DNA of 64,000 nucleotides from Vicingus serpentipes (GTDB taxonomy: Bacteria; Bacteroidota; Bacteroidia; Flavobacteriales_E; Vicingaceae): the NCBI RefSeq assembly GCF_007993035.1, contig NZ_VOOS01000003.1, positions 461,501-525,500 of the forward strand, given 5' to 3'. The position numbers and the translations under genes are program-made. Below the pieces are notes generated by a model that was not told the origin of the DNA, made no database searches, and was given only the letters and a program-made list of their open reading frames with translations. Below, piece by piece: positions 36,777-46,419 of the stretch. Position 1 is the first letter of the stretch. Each line of letters begins with the position of its first letter.

Positions 36777-38220
36777 GATCAAAAAAATCTTTTTCAATAT
36801 TATCTTCTGTTGCACGTTCGGCTGTTCCGCCAGGTCTTCCGGCAGGGGCTTTCAAAATCGTTAAATCATCATCTAATAAATAATAAGCAGGAGTTGTTTT
36901 AATCTGATAATACTCCAATAGTTTTTGGTTTTTGCCTAGGTGTAAAAATGGCCAATTGTAAGTTGGGTTTTTAGCTAAAAAAGCAGTCATTTTTTCAAAA
37001 TCATTGTCGGTACAAATACTTAAGAATTCTATTCCTTGACTATATTTTTTATATAATTGCTCCATTACTTTCATTTCTTTTTGGCTAGGCACATTCCAAG
37101 TAGACCAAAAATTGATGTACAACGGTTTGCCTTTAAATGAGGATAAAGAAATTAATTCTCCATTAGGGTTTGTTAACTCAAAACTTGGAGCTTTAGATCC
37201 GCTACTTAATGGTTTTTTAGTTAAATCATTAATAAGTTCGGCAGCTATATTTTTTTGATGAGGAAAATCACTTGTTGTTTTTATCTCATTCATTATTTTA
37301 ATGATGTTGTCTCTGTTAAAATATTTGTCATTGCTAATGGTTAGTAGTCCATACAATGCAAACAATTCTTTAAACTCTTTTGTTTCTAAAAAAGGATATT
37401 TATCTAGAGCTTTTGATAAAGCTGAAAAACTAGCTTGTTCATTGATTGCTTTAGCAACATCAAGTCCTGAAATTTTAAGCGTTAAATCTTTCATTTCAGT
37501 TTTAAAAAATGTTTTAAAAAAGTTAATGTATTCAGAACTGTTGTATAAAATTGGCTTGTTGTGCAGGTATTCTGTGTAAATGTTTGCTTTAGTGCTTAAG
37601 CTGTTTTTACCTGTTTTATTGTCTTGGTAAGAAACATCTATCGAATTTTCGAGTATAGCAATTGTGTATTTAATATAGCCTTTTACAAATGTAGATTTTA
37701 CATTTTCGGCATCACTTAACATCTTTGTTTTAAAAGCTTTAATTTTTGGTTCTATAGAGCGATCTCTTTTTACAAATAAGGTGTAGTTTTCATCAAAAAA
37801 TGAATCGTATTTATCGTTAAACTTTTTTATTTCTTGGTTTAGTTCGGTTGGTGCCGGAAAGTTAAATTTAAGCGAGAGTTGTTTGTCGTAAACACGTTGT
37901 TTATTATATTCTTCGTTATAACTTAGCGAAACATTATAAACCATTCCAGGTTGAGCAAAAAACCATGTTGTTTTATCTTCTATTTTTAAAAATATTTTTT
38001 GAATTTCTTCACATTCAAACTCAAAGTTAAATGTGCCATTTTGAGCTATGGTAGTGTAACCAATTGTTTGAATATTGTCGCTAAAATAATCGGTGTAAGA
38101 ATAAACTGTAATTTCTTGGTTATCAAAATCTTTTACGTTTCCTTTAATTACAGTTTTGCTACCAAAAGAAATAAGGGTATTAAGTAATAATATAAATGAA
38201 AAGAGTGATTTTAAATGCAT
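36760..38220 (-). CDS. TlpA-like thioredoxin-fold protein lacking CXXC
   Basis: 486 residues. Signal peptide (ending LISFG), an N-terminal beta-rich DUF4369-like domain (about 20-130, KGNVKDFDNQEITVYS), a helical middle, and a C-terminal TlpA/AhpC-TSA thioredoxin domain (about 345-480) with APSFELTNPNGE, NFWSTWNVPSQ and cis-Pro KTTPAYYL. In the active site WCxxC is replaced: Trp375 is followed by Asn376-Val-Pro-Ser379, so both redox Cys are missing. Hence periplasmic but probably not an oxidoreductase; perhaps a binding or structural role. Last gene of the operon with coaD, 12 bp apart. Confidence 0.85.
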   Translation of the reverse strand: MHLKSLFSFILLLNTLISFGSKTVIKGNVKDFDNQEITVYSYTDYFSDNIQTIGYTTIAQNGTFNFEFECEEIQKIFLKIEDKTTWFFAQPGMVYNVSLSYNEEYNKQRVYDKQLSLKFNFPAPTELNQEIKKFNDKYDSFFDENYTLFVKRDRSIEPKIKAFKTKMLSDAENVKSTFVKGYIKYTIAILENSIDVSYQDNKTGKNSLSTKANIYTEYLHNKPILYNSSEYINFFKTFFKTEMKDLTLKISGLDVAKAINEQASFSALSKALDKYPFLETKEFKELFALYGLLTISNDKYFNRDNIIKIMNEIKTTSDFPHQKNIAAELINDLTKKPLSSGSKAPSFELTNPNGELISLSSFKGKPLYINFWSTWNVPSQKEMKVMEQLYKKYSQGIEFLSICTDNDFEKMTAFLAKNPTYNWPFLHLGKNQKLLEYYQIKTTPAYYLLDDDLTILKAPAGRPGGTAERATEDNIEKDFFDLINKR

Positions 38221-38232
38221 AAAAAAGGTGTT

Positions 38233-38694
38233 CTAAAAATCATTTTGAATTGAGGTAGGTACAAATTGCTTTGCATCTCCTTTATAAATTAGTATATCAC
38301 GTACAATTGTAGAATTTATTGCCATTAACTCAGGAGAAGTTAACATAAATATAGTTTCAATATTGTTATTTAATGCCTTATTCATTAAAGCGATATTGCT
38401 TTCGTATCCATAATCTGTAGGGTTTCTTAGTCCTCTTAAAATGTATTGAGCATTAATTTTAGCACAAAAATCTACTGTTAGTCCATCATAAAAAATCACT
38501 TCCACTTTTGGGTTGTTTTTAAAAGTTGTTTTAATCCAAGCTATTCGTTGTTCTAATGTAAAAAGGTATTTCTTAGCTGTATTACTGCCAACACCAATAA
38601 CAATTTTATCGAATAAAGGTAGAGCTCTTAAAACAATATCTTCGTGTCCTTTCGTAAAAGGATCAAATGAACCAGGAAATAATGCAATTTTCAT
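38233..38694 (-). CDS. coaD: Phosphopantetheine adenylyltransferase
   Basis: 153 residues from ATG 38694 (TTG extension to 38718 rejected). Fourth step of coenzyme A synthesis. Class motifs: FPGSFDPFTKGHEDIV (HxGH-like, ending GH) at the N-terminus, YILRGLRNPTDYGYE and INSTIVRD near the C-terminus (ISST-R motif). Located 10 bp after the DUF6268 gene. Identification secure. Confidence 0.96.
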   Translation of the reverse strand: MKIALFPGSFDPFTKGHEDIVLRALPLFDKIVIGVGSNTAKKYLFTLEQRIAWIKTTFKNNPKVEVIFYDGLTVDFCAKINAQYILRGLRNPTDYGYESNIALMNKALNNNIETIFMLTSPELMAINSTIVRDILIYKGDAKQFVPTSIQNDF

Positions 38695-38704
38695 AAAATC
38701 AAAG

Positions 38705-39631
38705 TTAATTATTCTCAATCATAAAACGGTAGAGCAAACGTACTTTAAAAATCAAGCCATCTTCAAAATCTTGGTTTAATTGTTTTCTATCATCTCCAAA
38801 CTTAAAAGCCGAAAAGCCAAAATCAACTTTATCAGAAGAATCATAAACACGGTACGATCGGCCAACGGAATAACCAACTTGAGGCTCAATAATTAAATGT
38901 GTTGTTTTTGAATGGAGCTGTAGTAAAGCAAAAATTTCGTTAGAAGTTTTAACTAAATATTGATTTTGAACATCGCCAATGTAAAAACTTCTAACAAATG
39001 AATTAAAAGAAATACCACTATTAAGCCAACTTTTTAGCCTATAATTTAAGCCAGCATATACAGGTAAAGTAAAATTTGCTTCGAATTTTTGATTTTCGCT
39101 TTTGTAGTAAAAACCTAATAAAGGAACTGCAAATGGACCAAATAACTCATGGTTATAATAGGCTCCAAACTTGTATTTAAAGTTTTTGGTTTTAGTTTTT
39201 TCAAATAGTGCTAATCCACCAATTTGGAAATGGTTCCCATTTATTTTTTTTAAATCAGAAGATAATTTTGGAAGTAAGATAATAGTGCTGCTAAAATTTT
39301 CAGAATGATTGGTTTTATAACCAATTTTTGGATTGATGGTGTAGATTAAATTATTGGTTTTAGCGGTTTTTAAATTAGTTTGTTCATAAACAACGCCAGA
39401 AATAAAAACATTTTTGTTTTTTAATACAATGGGTGCTGTTAAATCAATTCCAAAATCAATTAATTGTGTTTTTGAGTTGAGATTTAGTGTGTCGTCTTTT
39501 ATTTTGTTTTCAGGAGTAGCAGAATAGCTAAACTTAACTAAATCAATATAGTTTTGAGTAAAAGTAAATAGGGGTAGAACAGAAAAAAGTAATACAACTA
39601 ATAATTTTTTTAATGCTAATACTAATTTCAT
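38705..39631 (-). CDS. DUF6268-type outer membrane barrel protein
   Basis: 308 residues, signal peptide to about residue 26 (PLFTFTQ). The mature chain is a series of amphipathic strands (YKTNHSENFSSTIILLPKLSS, FKYKFGAYYNHELFGPFAVPLLGFYYKS) ending in FKVRLLYRFMIENN, as in outer-membrane beta barrels of the DUF6268 family; no function is known. It starts directly at the stop of the metallophosphoesterase gene (0-bp gap) and is followed by coaD. Confidence 0.8.
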   Translation of the reverse strand: MKLVLALKKLLVVLLFSVLPLFTFTQNYIDLVKFSYSATPENKIKDDTLNLNSKTQLIDFGIDLTAPIVLKNKNVFISGVVYEQTNLKTAKTNNLIYTINPKIGYKTNHSENFSSTIILLPKLSSDLKKINGNHFQIGGLALFEKTKTKNFKYKFGAYYNHELFGPFAVPLLGFYYKSENQKFEANFTLPVYAGLNYRLKSWLNSGISFNSFVRSFYIGDVQNQYLVKTSNEIFALLQLHSKTTHLIIEPQVGYSVGRSYRVYDSSDKVDFGFSAFKFGDDRKQLNQDFEDGLIFKVRLLYRFMIENN

Positions 39632-40879
39632 TTAATCTAATTCAATAACAGTTATTTCAGGTAAAATGCCAACTCTTCCAGGGTATCCAAGAAATCCTAA
39701 ACCTCTGTTTACATAAATGTATTGGTTATTTTTTTTATATAATCCAGCCCATTGCTTGTATAAATATTTAGAAGGGCTCCATTTAAATCCAGGGATTTCA
39801 ATTCCAAATTGCATGCCGTGTGTATGTCCCGAAAATGTTAAGACAATGTCTTTGTGTTCAGGGAGTATAATTGCATCCCAATGAGAAGGATCGTGGCTTA
39901 ATAATAATTTCACATCATCTTCTAAACAACCAACTTTTGCTTTATCAATATCACCATACTTTGGAAAGCGTAAGGCACCGCCCCAGTTTTCAACTCCTAA
40001 AATAGCAAGGCGTTCGTTGTTTTTGGTTAAGATATGGTTTTCGTTTAATAATAATTTCCACCCCAATTTAGCATGAACAGTTTTCATTAAGTCATAATTG
40101 TGTTTTTTTCCTGCCAAGTCATCTTTTTGGTAGTAATAATCTCCATAATCATGATTTCCTAAAATAGAAAATACTCCCATAGGAGCTGAAATTGTTTTAA
40201 GTGTTTCAATAAAAGGAATAGCTTCTTCGGTAATATCATTTACCAAATCACCAGTAAAGAAAATGATGTCTGGTTTTTGTTGTTTAATTATTTTGATAGC
40301 TGTTTCTAATGGTTCCGTAGAAATAAAACTGCCAACATGTAAATCGGAAATTTGAACAATTCGAAGTCCTTTAAAAGAGTCAGGTAAATTTTCGATTGTG
40401 ATTGATTTTCTTTTAACAGTATAGTCAAAAGCAGATTTCAGCATTCCAAAAACTAAAGTTCCGAATGGTAATGCAGAAACAATTACCCCCGTTTTTTTTA
40501 AAAAATCTTTACGTGTTATTTGATTTTTACCTTCTGATTTTATTGTAGGGTTTAATTTTTTTTTGAGATAAATGATTAGTATTTCAATGTCATGAGCAAT
40601 AATAAAAATACAGCCAATTAATTTTGATATAAGCACAACAAAAACAAATCCTAATACATAAACACGGACTATTTTAGGAGGTTTTATATTGCTTGAAAAA
40701 TATGATGCAATATAAAACATTAAGCCAATTGTAGCGGCAGTATAAATCCAATATGCAATTTGTAAAGGCTGTTTTAAGTTGTGGGTTATTTTTTTTACAA
40801 TAGCATTAAATGAACGGTAGTAATACCAATCAATAATTACGATAAAAAATATAGAAGTAAGTATGAATTTTAAATACAC
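39632..40879 (-). CDS. Membrane-anchored metallophosphoesterase
   Basis: 415 residues, GTG start at 40879 (no ATG upstream or nearby). N-terminal membrane part with about four helices (1-115), a linker TRKDFLKKTGVIVSALPFG, then a calcineurin-like phosphoesterase domain (about 170-415): QISDLHVGSF, FFTGDLVND, LGNHDYGDY, LLSHDPSHW and FSGHTHGMQFG, all five metal-site blocks. Similar to YkuE/YaeI-type enzymes, which in E. coli act on lipid A precursors (LpxG/YaeI-like) but substrate is not certain here. First gene of an operon with DUF6268, coaD and the TlpA-like gene. Confidence 0.9.
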   Translation of the reverse strand: MYLKFILTSIFFIVIIDWYYYRSFNAIVKKITHNLKQPLQIAYWIYTAATIGLMFYIASYFSSNIKPPKIVRVYVLGFVFVVLISKLIGCIFIIAHDIEILIIYLKKKLNPTIKSEGKNQITRKDFLKKTGVIVSALPFGTLVFGMLKSAFDYTVKRKSITIENLPDSFKGLRIVQISDLHVGSFISTEPLETAIKIIKQQKPDIIFFTGDLVNDITEEAIPFIETLKTISAPMGVFSILGNHDYGDYYYQKDDLAGKKHNYDLMKTVHAKLGWKLLLNENHILTKNNERLAILGVENWGGALRFPKYGDIDKAKVGCLEDDVKLLLSHDPSHWDAIILPEHKDIVLTFSGHTHGMQFGIEIPGFKWSPSKYLYKQWAGLYKKNNQYIYVNRGLGFLGYPGRVGILPEITVIELD

Positions 40880-40954
40880 TTAAGTACGCTTTTATGAAAA
40901 CAAAAGTATTTGTTTTTATTTAATTATTATTTTCCATTAAAATTTAATTAATTA

Positions 40955-40987
40955 TTTGGAATTTTATAGAATTAATGGTTACATTTG
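40955..40987 (+). promoter_or_regulatory. Promoter of rpmE2 (TTTG / TAnnTTTG)
   Basis: TTTG at 40955-40958, 21-nt spacer and TACATTTG at 40980-40987. It is the best full match to the Bacteroidota sigma-ABfr pattern in the window; predicted transcript start near 40993, leader about 31 nt. Confidence 0.65.
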
Positions 40988-41023
40988 CCACCGCTTAAAA
41001 AAGAACTGATAAAACAAAAAGAG

Positions 41024-41278
41024 ATGAAAAAAGATATACATCCAGAAAATTATAGAACGGTAGTATTTAAAGATATGTCAAACGAGTATGCATTTTTATG
41101 TAAATCTACAGCTGCTACAAATGAAACTATTGAATGGGAAGATGGAAATGAATATCCTGTGATTAAGTTGGAAATTTCTCACAAATCTCACCCTTTTTAC
41201 ACTGGTAAACAAAACTTAGTAGATACGGCAGGTAGAATTGATAAGTTCAAAAACCGTTACGCAAGACACAAAAAATAA
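41024..41278 (+). CDS. rpmE2: Type B 50S ribosomal protein L31
   Basis: 84 residues from ATG 41024; a longer frame to 40985 would begin inside the -7 element. Type B L31: starts [17 protein letters not shown] and has only one Cys (in FLCKS) instead of the zinc-binding CxxC pairs of type A, and carries the longer C-terminal part with [10 protein letters not shown]. Ribosomal protein of the large subunit that does not depend on zinc. Monocistronic, with own promoter and terminator. Confidence 0.97.
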   Translation: MKKDIHPENYRTVVFKDMSNEYAFLCKSTAATNETIEWEDGNEYPVIKLEISHKSHPFYTGKQNLVDTAGRIDKFKNRYARHKK

Positions 41279-41297
41279 TATTTTCACAATATTTCTT

Positions 41298-41328
41298 AAA
41301 AAGTCCCGATATACGTCGGGACTTTTTT
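41298..41328 (+). terminator. Intrinsic terminator after rpmE2
   Basis: AAAAAGTCCCGA / TCGGGACTTTTTT hairpin with a 6-nt loop and T-run. Confidence 0.9.
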
Positions 41329-41359
41329 ATTTTAGTGCTATCTTAAAAATTGAATAAAA

Positions 41360-42544
41360 ATGAATGTAGTTTTTTTTGATGATAATAGAATAGAATTTTT
41401 ACCCTTAACTTATACGAAACCTATTGCATTACTAAGAATTGGTATACTTACTTTGGAGGAAAAATGGGTTAAGTATTTTGAAAAAAATAATGTTAAACCA
41501 ATTATTTCATATCTAACAGAATCCTACTTAAGTAAAAAATATCCATTTATTGATGTAAAGGAGAGTTTTTACATTAATTCGAGGTATTGTCCTAATCCTT
41601 TTTTAATTGATTTTATATTAAACAACATAAATAGCAACGAGGCAATTTATGATGGAGAAACATTAATTGCAGCAAAGAGTAGTTATGAAGAATTTAAGGA
41701 TCAAAAATTTTATATAAAGGATTACAATCAAAGTTTTGTTCAATTAAAAATTGAAAAGATAACGGATTTATTTGCTAAAAATGAAGAAGCTATAAAGGCT
41801 GATTATGAATTTCTTACTGAGGGCAGAAAATCACAAGAATTATCTACTACCAATACACTTGTTGGAAACAATATATTTGTAGAAGAAGGTGCAAAAATTG
41901 AAGCAGCAGTATTAAATTCAACAACAGGACCTATTTATATTGGAAAAGATGCTGAAATTATGGAAGGAAGTGTTGTTAGAGGACCTTTGGCTATGTGTGA
42001 AGGTGCTGTATTAAAACTTTCTACTAAAATTTATGGTGCAACAACAGTCGGTCCTTATAGTAAAGTTGGAGGAGAAGTAACCAATAGTATAATTCAAGGT
42101 TATTCAAATAAAGGACATGATGGCTTTTTAGGAAATTCAATAATTGGCGAATGGTGTAATTTAGGCGCGGATACGAATAATTCTAACCTAAAAAATAATT
42201 ATGCAGAAGTTAAATTATGGTCATATGAAACTGAAAGGTTTAAGAATACTGGGTTACAATTTTGTGGTTTAGTGATGGGAGATCATTCTAAATGCGGCAT
42301 AAACACCATGTTTAATACAGGTACTGTAGTTGGAGTTTCAGCTAATATTTTTGGTAGTGGATTTCCACGTAATTTTTTACCTTCTTTCACATGGGGTGGG
42401 GCTAGTGGATCAACTACTTATGCTTTAGCCAAAGTGTTTCAAGTAGCTGAAAAAGTAATGGAAAGAAGAGGTGTTGAATTAACTGGTTTTGACAAAGAAA
42501 TATTGACAACTGTTTTTGATTTATCCGACAAATACAGAAAGTAA
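41360..42544 (+). CDS. GlmU-like protein with left-handed beta helix
   Basis: 394 residues. N-terminal Rossmann nucleotidyltransferase-like half (1-160; LTYTKPIALLRIGILTLEEKW) in which the usual GxGxRxxP nucleotide loop is absent or replaced by FFDDNRIEFLPLTYT, and a C-terminal left-handed beta helix of hexapeptide repeats (about 165-340; VGNNIFVEEGAKIEAAVLNSTTGPIYIGKDAEI). It belongs to the GlmU-family group of Bacteroidota, putative sugar nucleotidyltransferase or acetyltransferase; not the classical bifunctional GlmU. Located just after rpmE2, an arrangement I have seen in other Bacteroidota genomes. Confidence 0.85.
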   Translation: MNVVFFDDNRIEFLPLTYTKPIALLRIGILTLEEKWVKYFEKNNVKPIISYLTESYLSKKYPFIDVKESFYINSRYCPNPFLIDFILNNINSNEAIYDGETLIAAKSSYEEFKDQKFYIKDYNQSFVQLKIEKITDLFAKNEEAIKADYEFLTEGRKSQELSTTNTLVGNNIFVEEGAKIEAAVLNSTTGPIYIGKDAEIMEGSVVRGPLAMCEGAVLKLSTKIYGATTVGPYSKVGGEVTNSIIQGYSNKGHDGFLGNSIIGEWCNLGADTNNSNLKNNYAEVKLWSYETERFKNTGLQFCGLVMGDHSKCGINTMFNTGTVVGVSANIFGSGFPRNFLPSFTWGGASGSTTYALAKVFQVAEKVMERRGVELTGFDKEILTTVFDLSDKYRK

Positions 42545-42604
42545 TTACGACAAAATTTCCGTAATCAAATAATGGCACAAACCTTGAAAGGTTATAGGTG
42601 CTAT

Positions 42605-42633
42605 AGTATTTAATTAAGGAATAATTAAATACT
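42605..42633. promoter_or_regulatory. 12-bp perfect inverted repeat upstream of lon
   Basis: AGTATTTAATTA (42605-42616), 5-nt spacer, TAATTAAATACT (42622-42633), 31 bp before the lon ATG. Perfect dyad symmetry, so it could be an operator for a dimeric regulator; no T-run follows, so it is not a terminator. No -7 consensus match is seen after it. Confidence 0.45.
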
Positions 42634-42663
42634 GCCATATTGACTTAAATAAAAAGATATTTT

Positions 42664-45108
42664 ATGAAAGATAATTTTGATTTTGACCAAATAGCATTAT
42701 CAAATGTGATGGATGAAGATGCTGAATTTATTCCTTTGTTATCTGCTGATGATGAAGAGCAGATTAATTCAGAAGAGTTGCCAGTTGAATTACCAATTTT
42801 ACCATTAAGAAACACAGTTTTGTTTCCTGGGGTTGTTATTCCAATAACAGTTGGACGAGATAAGTCTATAAAGCTGATTAAAGAAGCTTATAAAGGAAAT
42901 AAAACATTAGGTGTTGTTTCTCAAAAAAATGATGAGGTTGAAGATCCGAATTTTGAAGACTTAAATAAAGTTGGAACCGTAGCCCATATATTAAAAATGT
43001 TGAGAATGCCTGATGGAAATACAACTGTTATTATCCAAGGTAAAAGGCGTTTTCGATTGAAAGAAGTAACGCAAACTATTCCCTATTTAAAAGCAACAAT
43101 TGAATCATTTAACCAAGCAGAAAAACCAAAAGGCAAAAATTTTAATGCCTTAGTAAGTTCTATAAAAGATTTAGCTTCTCAAATAATTGAGCAATCACCA
43201 AACATTCCGACTGAAGCAACTTTTGCAATAAAAAATATAGAAAGTCCAACCTTCTTAATCAATTTTATTGCCTCAAACATGAAGGCAGGAGTTCAGGAAA
43301 AGCAAGACTTATTGGAAGTTCCTGAGTTAAATGAAAGAGCAAATAAATTGTTAATTCATTTATCTAAAGAGCTTCAATTGTTAGAACTTAAGAATGATAT
43401 TCAATCAAAGGTTAGAACAGATTTAGATAGACAGCAAAGAGAGTATTTCTTGAATCAACAAATGAAACAAATTCAAGAAGAATTAGGTGGAGACCCTGTT
43501 CAGCAAGAAGTTGAAGAATTTATTGCAAAAGCAAAAAAGAAGAAATGGAATAAAGAGGTTGAGAAAAGATTTAACAAAGAGGTTGAAAAATTATCAAGAT
43601 TAAATCCACAAGCAGCTGAGTATTCAGTTCAACTAAATTATATCGAAACCCTAGTAGAATTACCTTGGGATAGTTATACGAAGGATAATTTTGATTTAAA
43701 GAGAGCTCAAAAAATATTAGATAGAGATCATTTTGGATTGGAAAAAGTTAAGGATAGAATAATTGAGCATTTAGCTGTATTAAAGCTAAAAGGAGATATG
43801 AAATCTCCAATATTATGTTTGTATGGTCCTCCAGGTGTTGGTAAAACATCTCTAGGAAAATCTGTAGCAGAGGCATTGGGTAGAAAATACGTTAGAATGT
43901 CGTTAGGAGGATTAAGAGATGAAGCAGAAATTAGAGGGCATAGAAAAACCTATATAGGAGCAATGCCAGGAAGAGTAATTCAAAATTTGAAAAAGGCAAA
44001 TTCTTCAAATCCAATTTTTGTTTTAGATGAAATAGATAAATTAAGCAATAGTCATCAAGGAGATCCTTCATCAGCTTTATTAGAAGTATTAGATCCAGAA
44101 CAAAATGCTACGTTTTATGATAATTTCTTAGAGCTAGATTACGATTTATCTAAAGTATTATTTATTGCAACTGCAAACTCATTATCTTCGATTCAGCCAG
44201 CTTTAAGAGATAGAATGGAAATTATAGAAGTAAGTGGTTATACAGTTGAAGAAAAGATTGAAATAGCTAAAAAACATCTTATTCCTAAGTTGTTGAAAAA
44301 TCATGGACTAAAGAAGACAGATATTAATATTCCTAAAAATGTAATTGAGAAGGTAATTACTGAATATACAAGAGAATCAGGGGTTAGGTTATTAGAAAAA
44401 ACTTTGGCTAAGGTTGTTAGAAGTATTGCAAAAGAAATTGCAATGGAAAATGAGTTTGAGTCTAAAATTTCATTAGAGCAATTGAGTAAAATTTTAGGTC
44501 CTGGTCATTCCAAAGATAAATATCAAGGAAATGATGTAGCTGGTGTAGTTACTGGTTTAGCATGGACTTCAGTTGGAGGCGATATTTTATTTATTGAAAC
44601 AAGTTTAAGTAAAGGAAAAGGAAAATTAACGCTTACTGGGAATTTAGGAGATGTAATGAAAGAGTCAGCTGTAATTGCGTTGGCTTATTTAAAAGCTCAT
44701 TCAGAAATGATTGGCCTTACTCCAGAAGTTTTTAATAATTGGGATATTCATGTGCATGTTCCAGAAGGAGCAACTCCAAAGGATGGACCATCAGCTGGAA
44801 TAACAATGTTAACAGCTTTAGCATCGGCATTTACACAACGTAAGGTTAAAAATAAATTGGCTATGACAGGGGAAATAACTCTTAGAGGAAGGGTGTTGCC
44901 TGTAGGAGGAATAAAAGAGAAGATTTTAGCTGCTAAAAGAGCCGATATTACAGAAATAATTCTTTCTGAAGATAATAGAAAAGACATCTTAGAGATTAAT
45001 GAAAATTACTTGAAAGGAGTAACGTTTCATTATGTGAAAAACATGATGGAAGTGATAGATTTAGCCTTAACAAATCAAAAAGTAAGTAAAGCAATAAAAG
45101 TGGCTTAG
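42664..45108 (+). CDS. lon: ATP-dependent Lon protease
   Basis: 814 residues. Cytoplasmic AAA+ Ser-Lys protease that clears damaged proteins. N-terminal substrate-binding domain (about 40-235; [19 protein letters not shown]), AAA module with Walker A GPPGVGKT at 388-395 and FVLDEIDKL Walker B, and the C-terminal protease with catalytic Ser710 (KDGPSAG) and Lys751 (GGIKEK). An acidic 35-residue N-terminal extension precedes the domain. The inverted repeat upstream may control it. Confidence 0.97.
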   Translation: MKDNFDFDQIALSNVMDEDAEFIPLLSADDEEQINSEELPVELPILPLRNTVLFPGVVIPITVGRDKSIKLIKEAYKGNKTLGVVSQKNDEVEDPNFEDLNKVGTVAHILKMLRMPDGNTTVIIQGKRRFRLKEVTQTIPYLKATIESFNQAEKPKGKNFNALVSSIKDLASQIIEQSPNIPTEATFAIKNIESPTFLINFIASNMKAGVQEKQDLLEVPELNERANKLLIHLSKELQLLELKNDIQSKVRTDLDRQQREYFLNQQMKQIQEELGGDPVQQEVEEFIAKAKKKKWNKEVEKRFNKEVEKLSRLNPQAAEYSVQLNYIETLVELPWDSYTKDNFDLKRAQKILDRDHFGLEKVKDRIIEHLAVLKLKGDMKSPILCLYGPPGVGKTSLGKSVAEALGRKYVRMSLGGLRDEAEIRGHRKTYIGAMPGRVIQNLKKANSSNPIFVLDEIDKLSNSHQGDPSSALLEVLDPEQNATFYDNFLELDYDLSKVLFIATANSLSSIQPALRDRMEIIEVSGYTVEEKIEIAKKHLIPKLLKNHGLKKTDINIPKNVIEKVITEYTRESGVRLLEKTLAKVVRSIAKEIAMENEFESKISLEQLSKILGPGHSKDKYQGNDVAGVVTGLAWTSVGGDILFIETSLSKGKGKLTLTGNLGDVMKESAVIALAYLKAHSEMIGLTPEVFNNWDIHVHVPEGATPKDGPSAGITMLTALASAFTQRKVKNKLAMTGEITLRGRVLPVGGIKEKILAAKRADITEIILSEDNRKDILEINENYLKGVTFHYVKNMMEVIDLALTNQKVSKAIKVA

Positions 45109-45192
45109 CCTTTTGTTTTTATAGGGTTTTAGTAATTAACATTGTGTTGATAATTATTGAAAAGTTTAAAAATTAAACAAAAGCAAATAAGT

Positions 45193-45200
45193 TACTTTTG
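45193..45200 (+). promoter_or_regulatory. Candidate -7 element for dnaN
   Basis: TACTTTTG, exact TAnnTTTG match, 25 nt before the dnaN ATG. No convincing -33. Confidence 0.4.
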
Positions 45201-45225
45201 TTTTAGTTAAAAAAGAAAAAACCAA

Positions 45226-46347
45226 ATGAAATTTATAGTATCAAGTTCAATTTTATTAAAACAACTACAGTTAGTTGGAGGTGTTTTAAACTCTAGCAAT
45301 ACATTACCAATTTTAGATAATTTTCTATTTGAAATCAAAAAAGGAAAATTAAGTATTACGGCTTCTGATTTGGAAACAACGATGATTACTCAGGTTAATG
45401 TTGAAGCTAAAGAAGATGGAGTTATAGCAATGCCTGCAAAACTATTGTTAGATACGTTAAAAACGTTTCCAGAGCAACCTTTAACTTTTACAATTGATAA
45501 TGATAATTTCGGAGTAGAAATTTCTTCAGATTACGGTAAATATAAATTAACAGGACATAACGGCTCTGAATTTCCTAAAACTCCAAAGTTAGATTCTCCA
45601 TCAAATATTAATATTGATGCAGCTACTTTGGCAAATGGAATTAATAAATCTTTATTTGCTACAGGAAATGATGAGTTAAGACCGGTAATGTCGGGAGTGT
45701 TTTTTGAATTGAATAACGATGATTTGACATTTGTTGCTACTGATGCTCATAAATTGGTTAAGTATAAAAGAACTGATATTAAATCAGAAGTAGGGTCATC
45801 ATTTATTTTACCTAAAAAGCCTCTAACATTATTAAAAGGTGTATTAGCAAATTTAACTGAAGAAGTTAAAGTACAATACAACGAAACAAATGCAATGTTT
45901 GCATTTGGAGATACTAAAATGATTTGTAGATTAATTGATGGAAAATACCCAAATTATAATGCAGTAATTCCAACAGAAAATCCAAACAAACTAACAATTA
46001 ATAGAAACGCATTATTAAGTTCAGTAAAAAGGGTTTCTATTTTCTCTAATAAAACTACTCATCAAGTTCGTTTAAAAATAACGGGAAGTGAATTAAGTGT
46101 TTCAGCAGAAGATTTGGACTTTGCAAATGAAGCAAACGAAAGATTAACTTGTCAGTACGAAGGTGAGGATATGGAAATCGGATTCAATTCTAGATTTTTA
46201 GTAGAAATGTTAACTAATTTAACTTCAGAAGAAGTAAATATTGCAATGTCGGCACCAAATAGAGCTGGAATTTTAACTCCTTCAGAAAAAGAAGATGAGG
46301 CAGAAGAAATTTTAATGTTAGTTATGCCAGTAATGTTGAACAATTAA
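45226..46347 (+). CDS. dnaN: DNA polymerase III beta sliding clamp
   Basis: 373 residues, the usual length for the three-domain clamp that encircles DNA as a dimer and tethers polymerase III. Domains about 1-120, 127-245 and 246-373; recognisable stretches MKFIVSSSILLKQLQLVGG, LPILDNFLF, FVATDAHKLV and the C-terminal LMVMPVML, which forms the peptide-binding pocket edge (P-M-x-L). It does not sit next to dnaA here. Own promoter candidate; terminator follows at 46369. Confidence 0.96.
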   Translation: MKFIVSSSILLKQLQLVGGVLNSSNTLPILDNFLFEIKKGKLSITASDLETTMITQVNVEAKEDGVIAMPAKLLLDTLKTFPEQPLTFTIDNDNFGVEISSDYGKYKLTGHNGSEFPKTPKLDSPSNINIDAATLANGINKSLFATGNDELRPVMSGVFFELNNDDLTFVATDAHKLVKYKRTDIKSEVGSSFILPKKPLTLLKGVLANLTEEVKVQYNETNAMFAFGDTKMICRLIDGKYPNYNAVIPTENPNKLTINRNALLSSVKRVSIFSNKTTHQVRLKITGSELSVSAEDLDFANEANERLTCQYEGEDMEIGFNSRFLVEMLTNLTSEEVNIAMSAPNRAGILTPSEKEDEAEEILMLVMPVMLNN

Positions 46348-46368
46348 GATGAAAAAAATAAGAGAACT

Positions 46369-46407
46369 AAACTGTCATTCTGATAATTGAAGAATGGCAG
46401 TTTTTTT
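46369..46407 (+). terminator. Intrinsic terminator after dnaN
   Basis: AAACTGTCATTCT / AGAATGGCAGTTT stem (one G-T pair) with a 9-nt loop and T-run. Confidence 0.8.
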
Positions 46408-46419
46408 ATATAAAGTATT

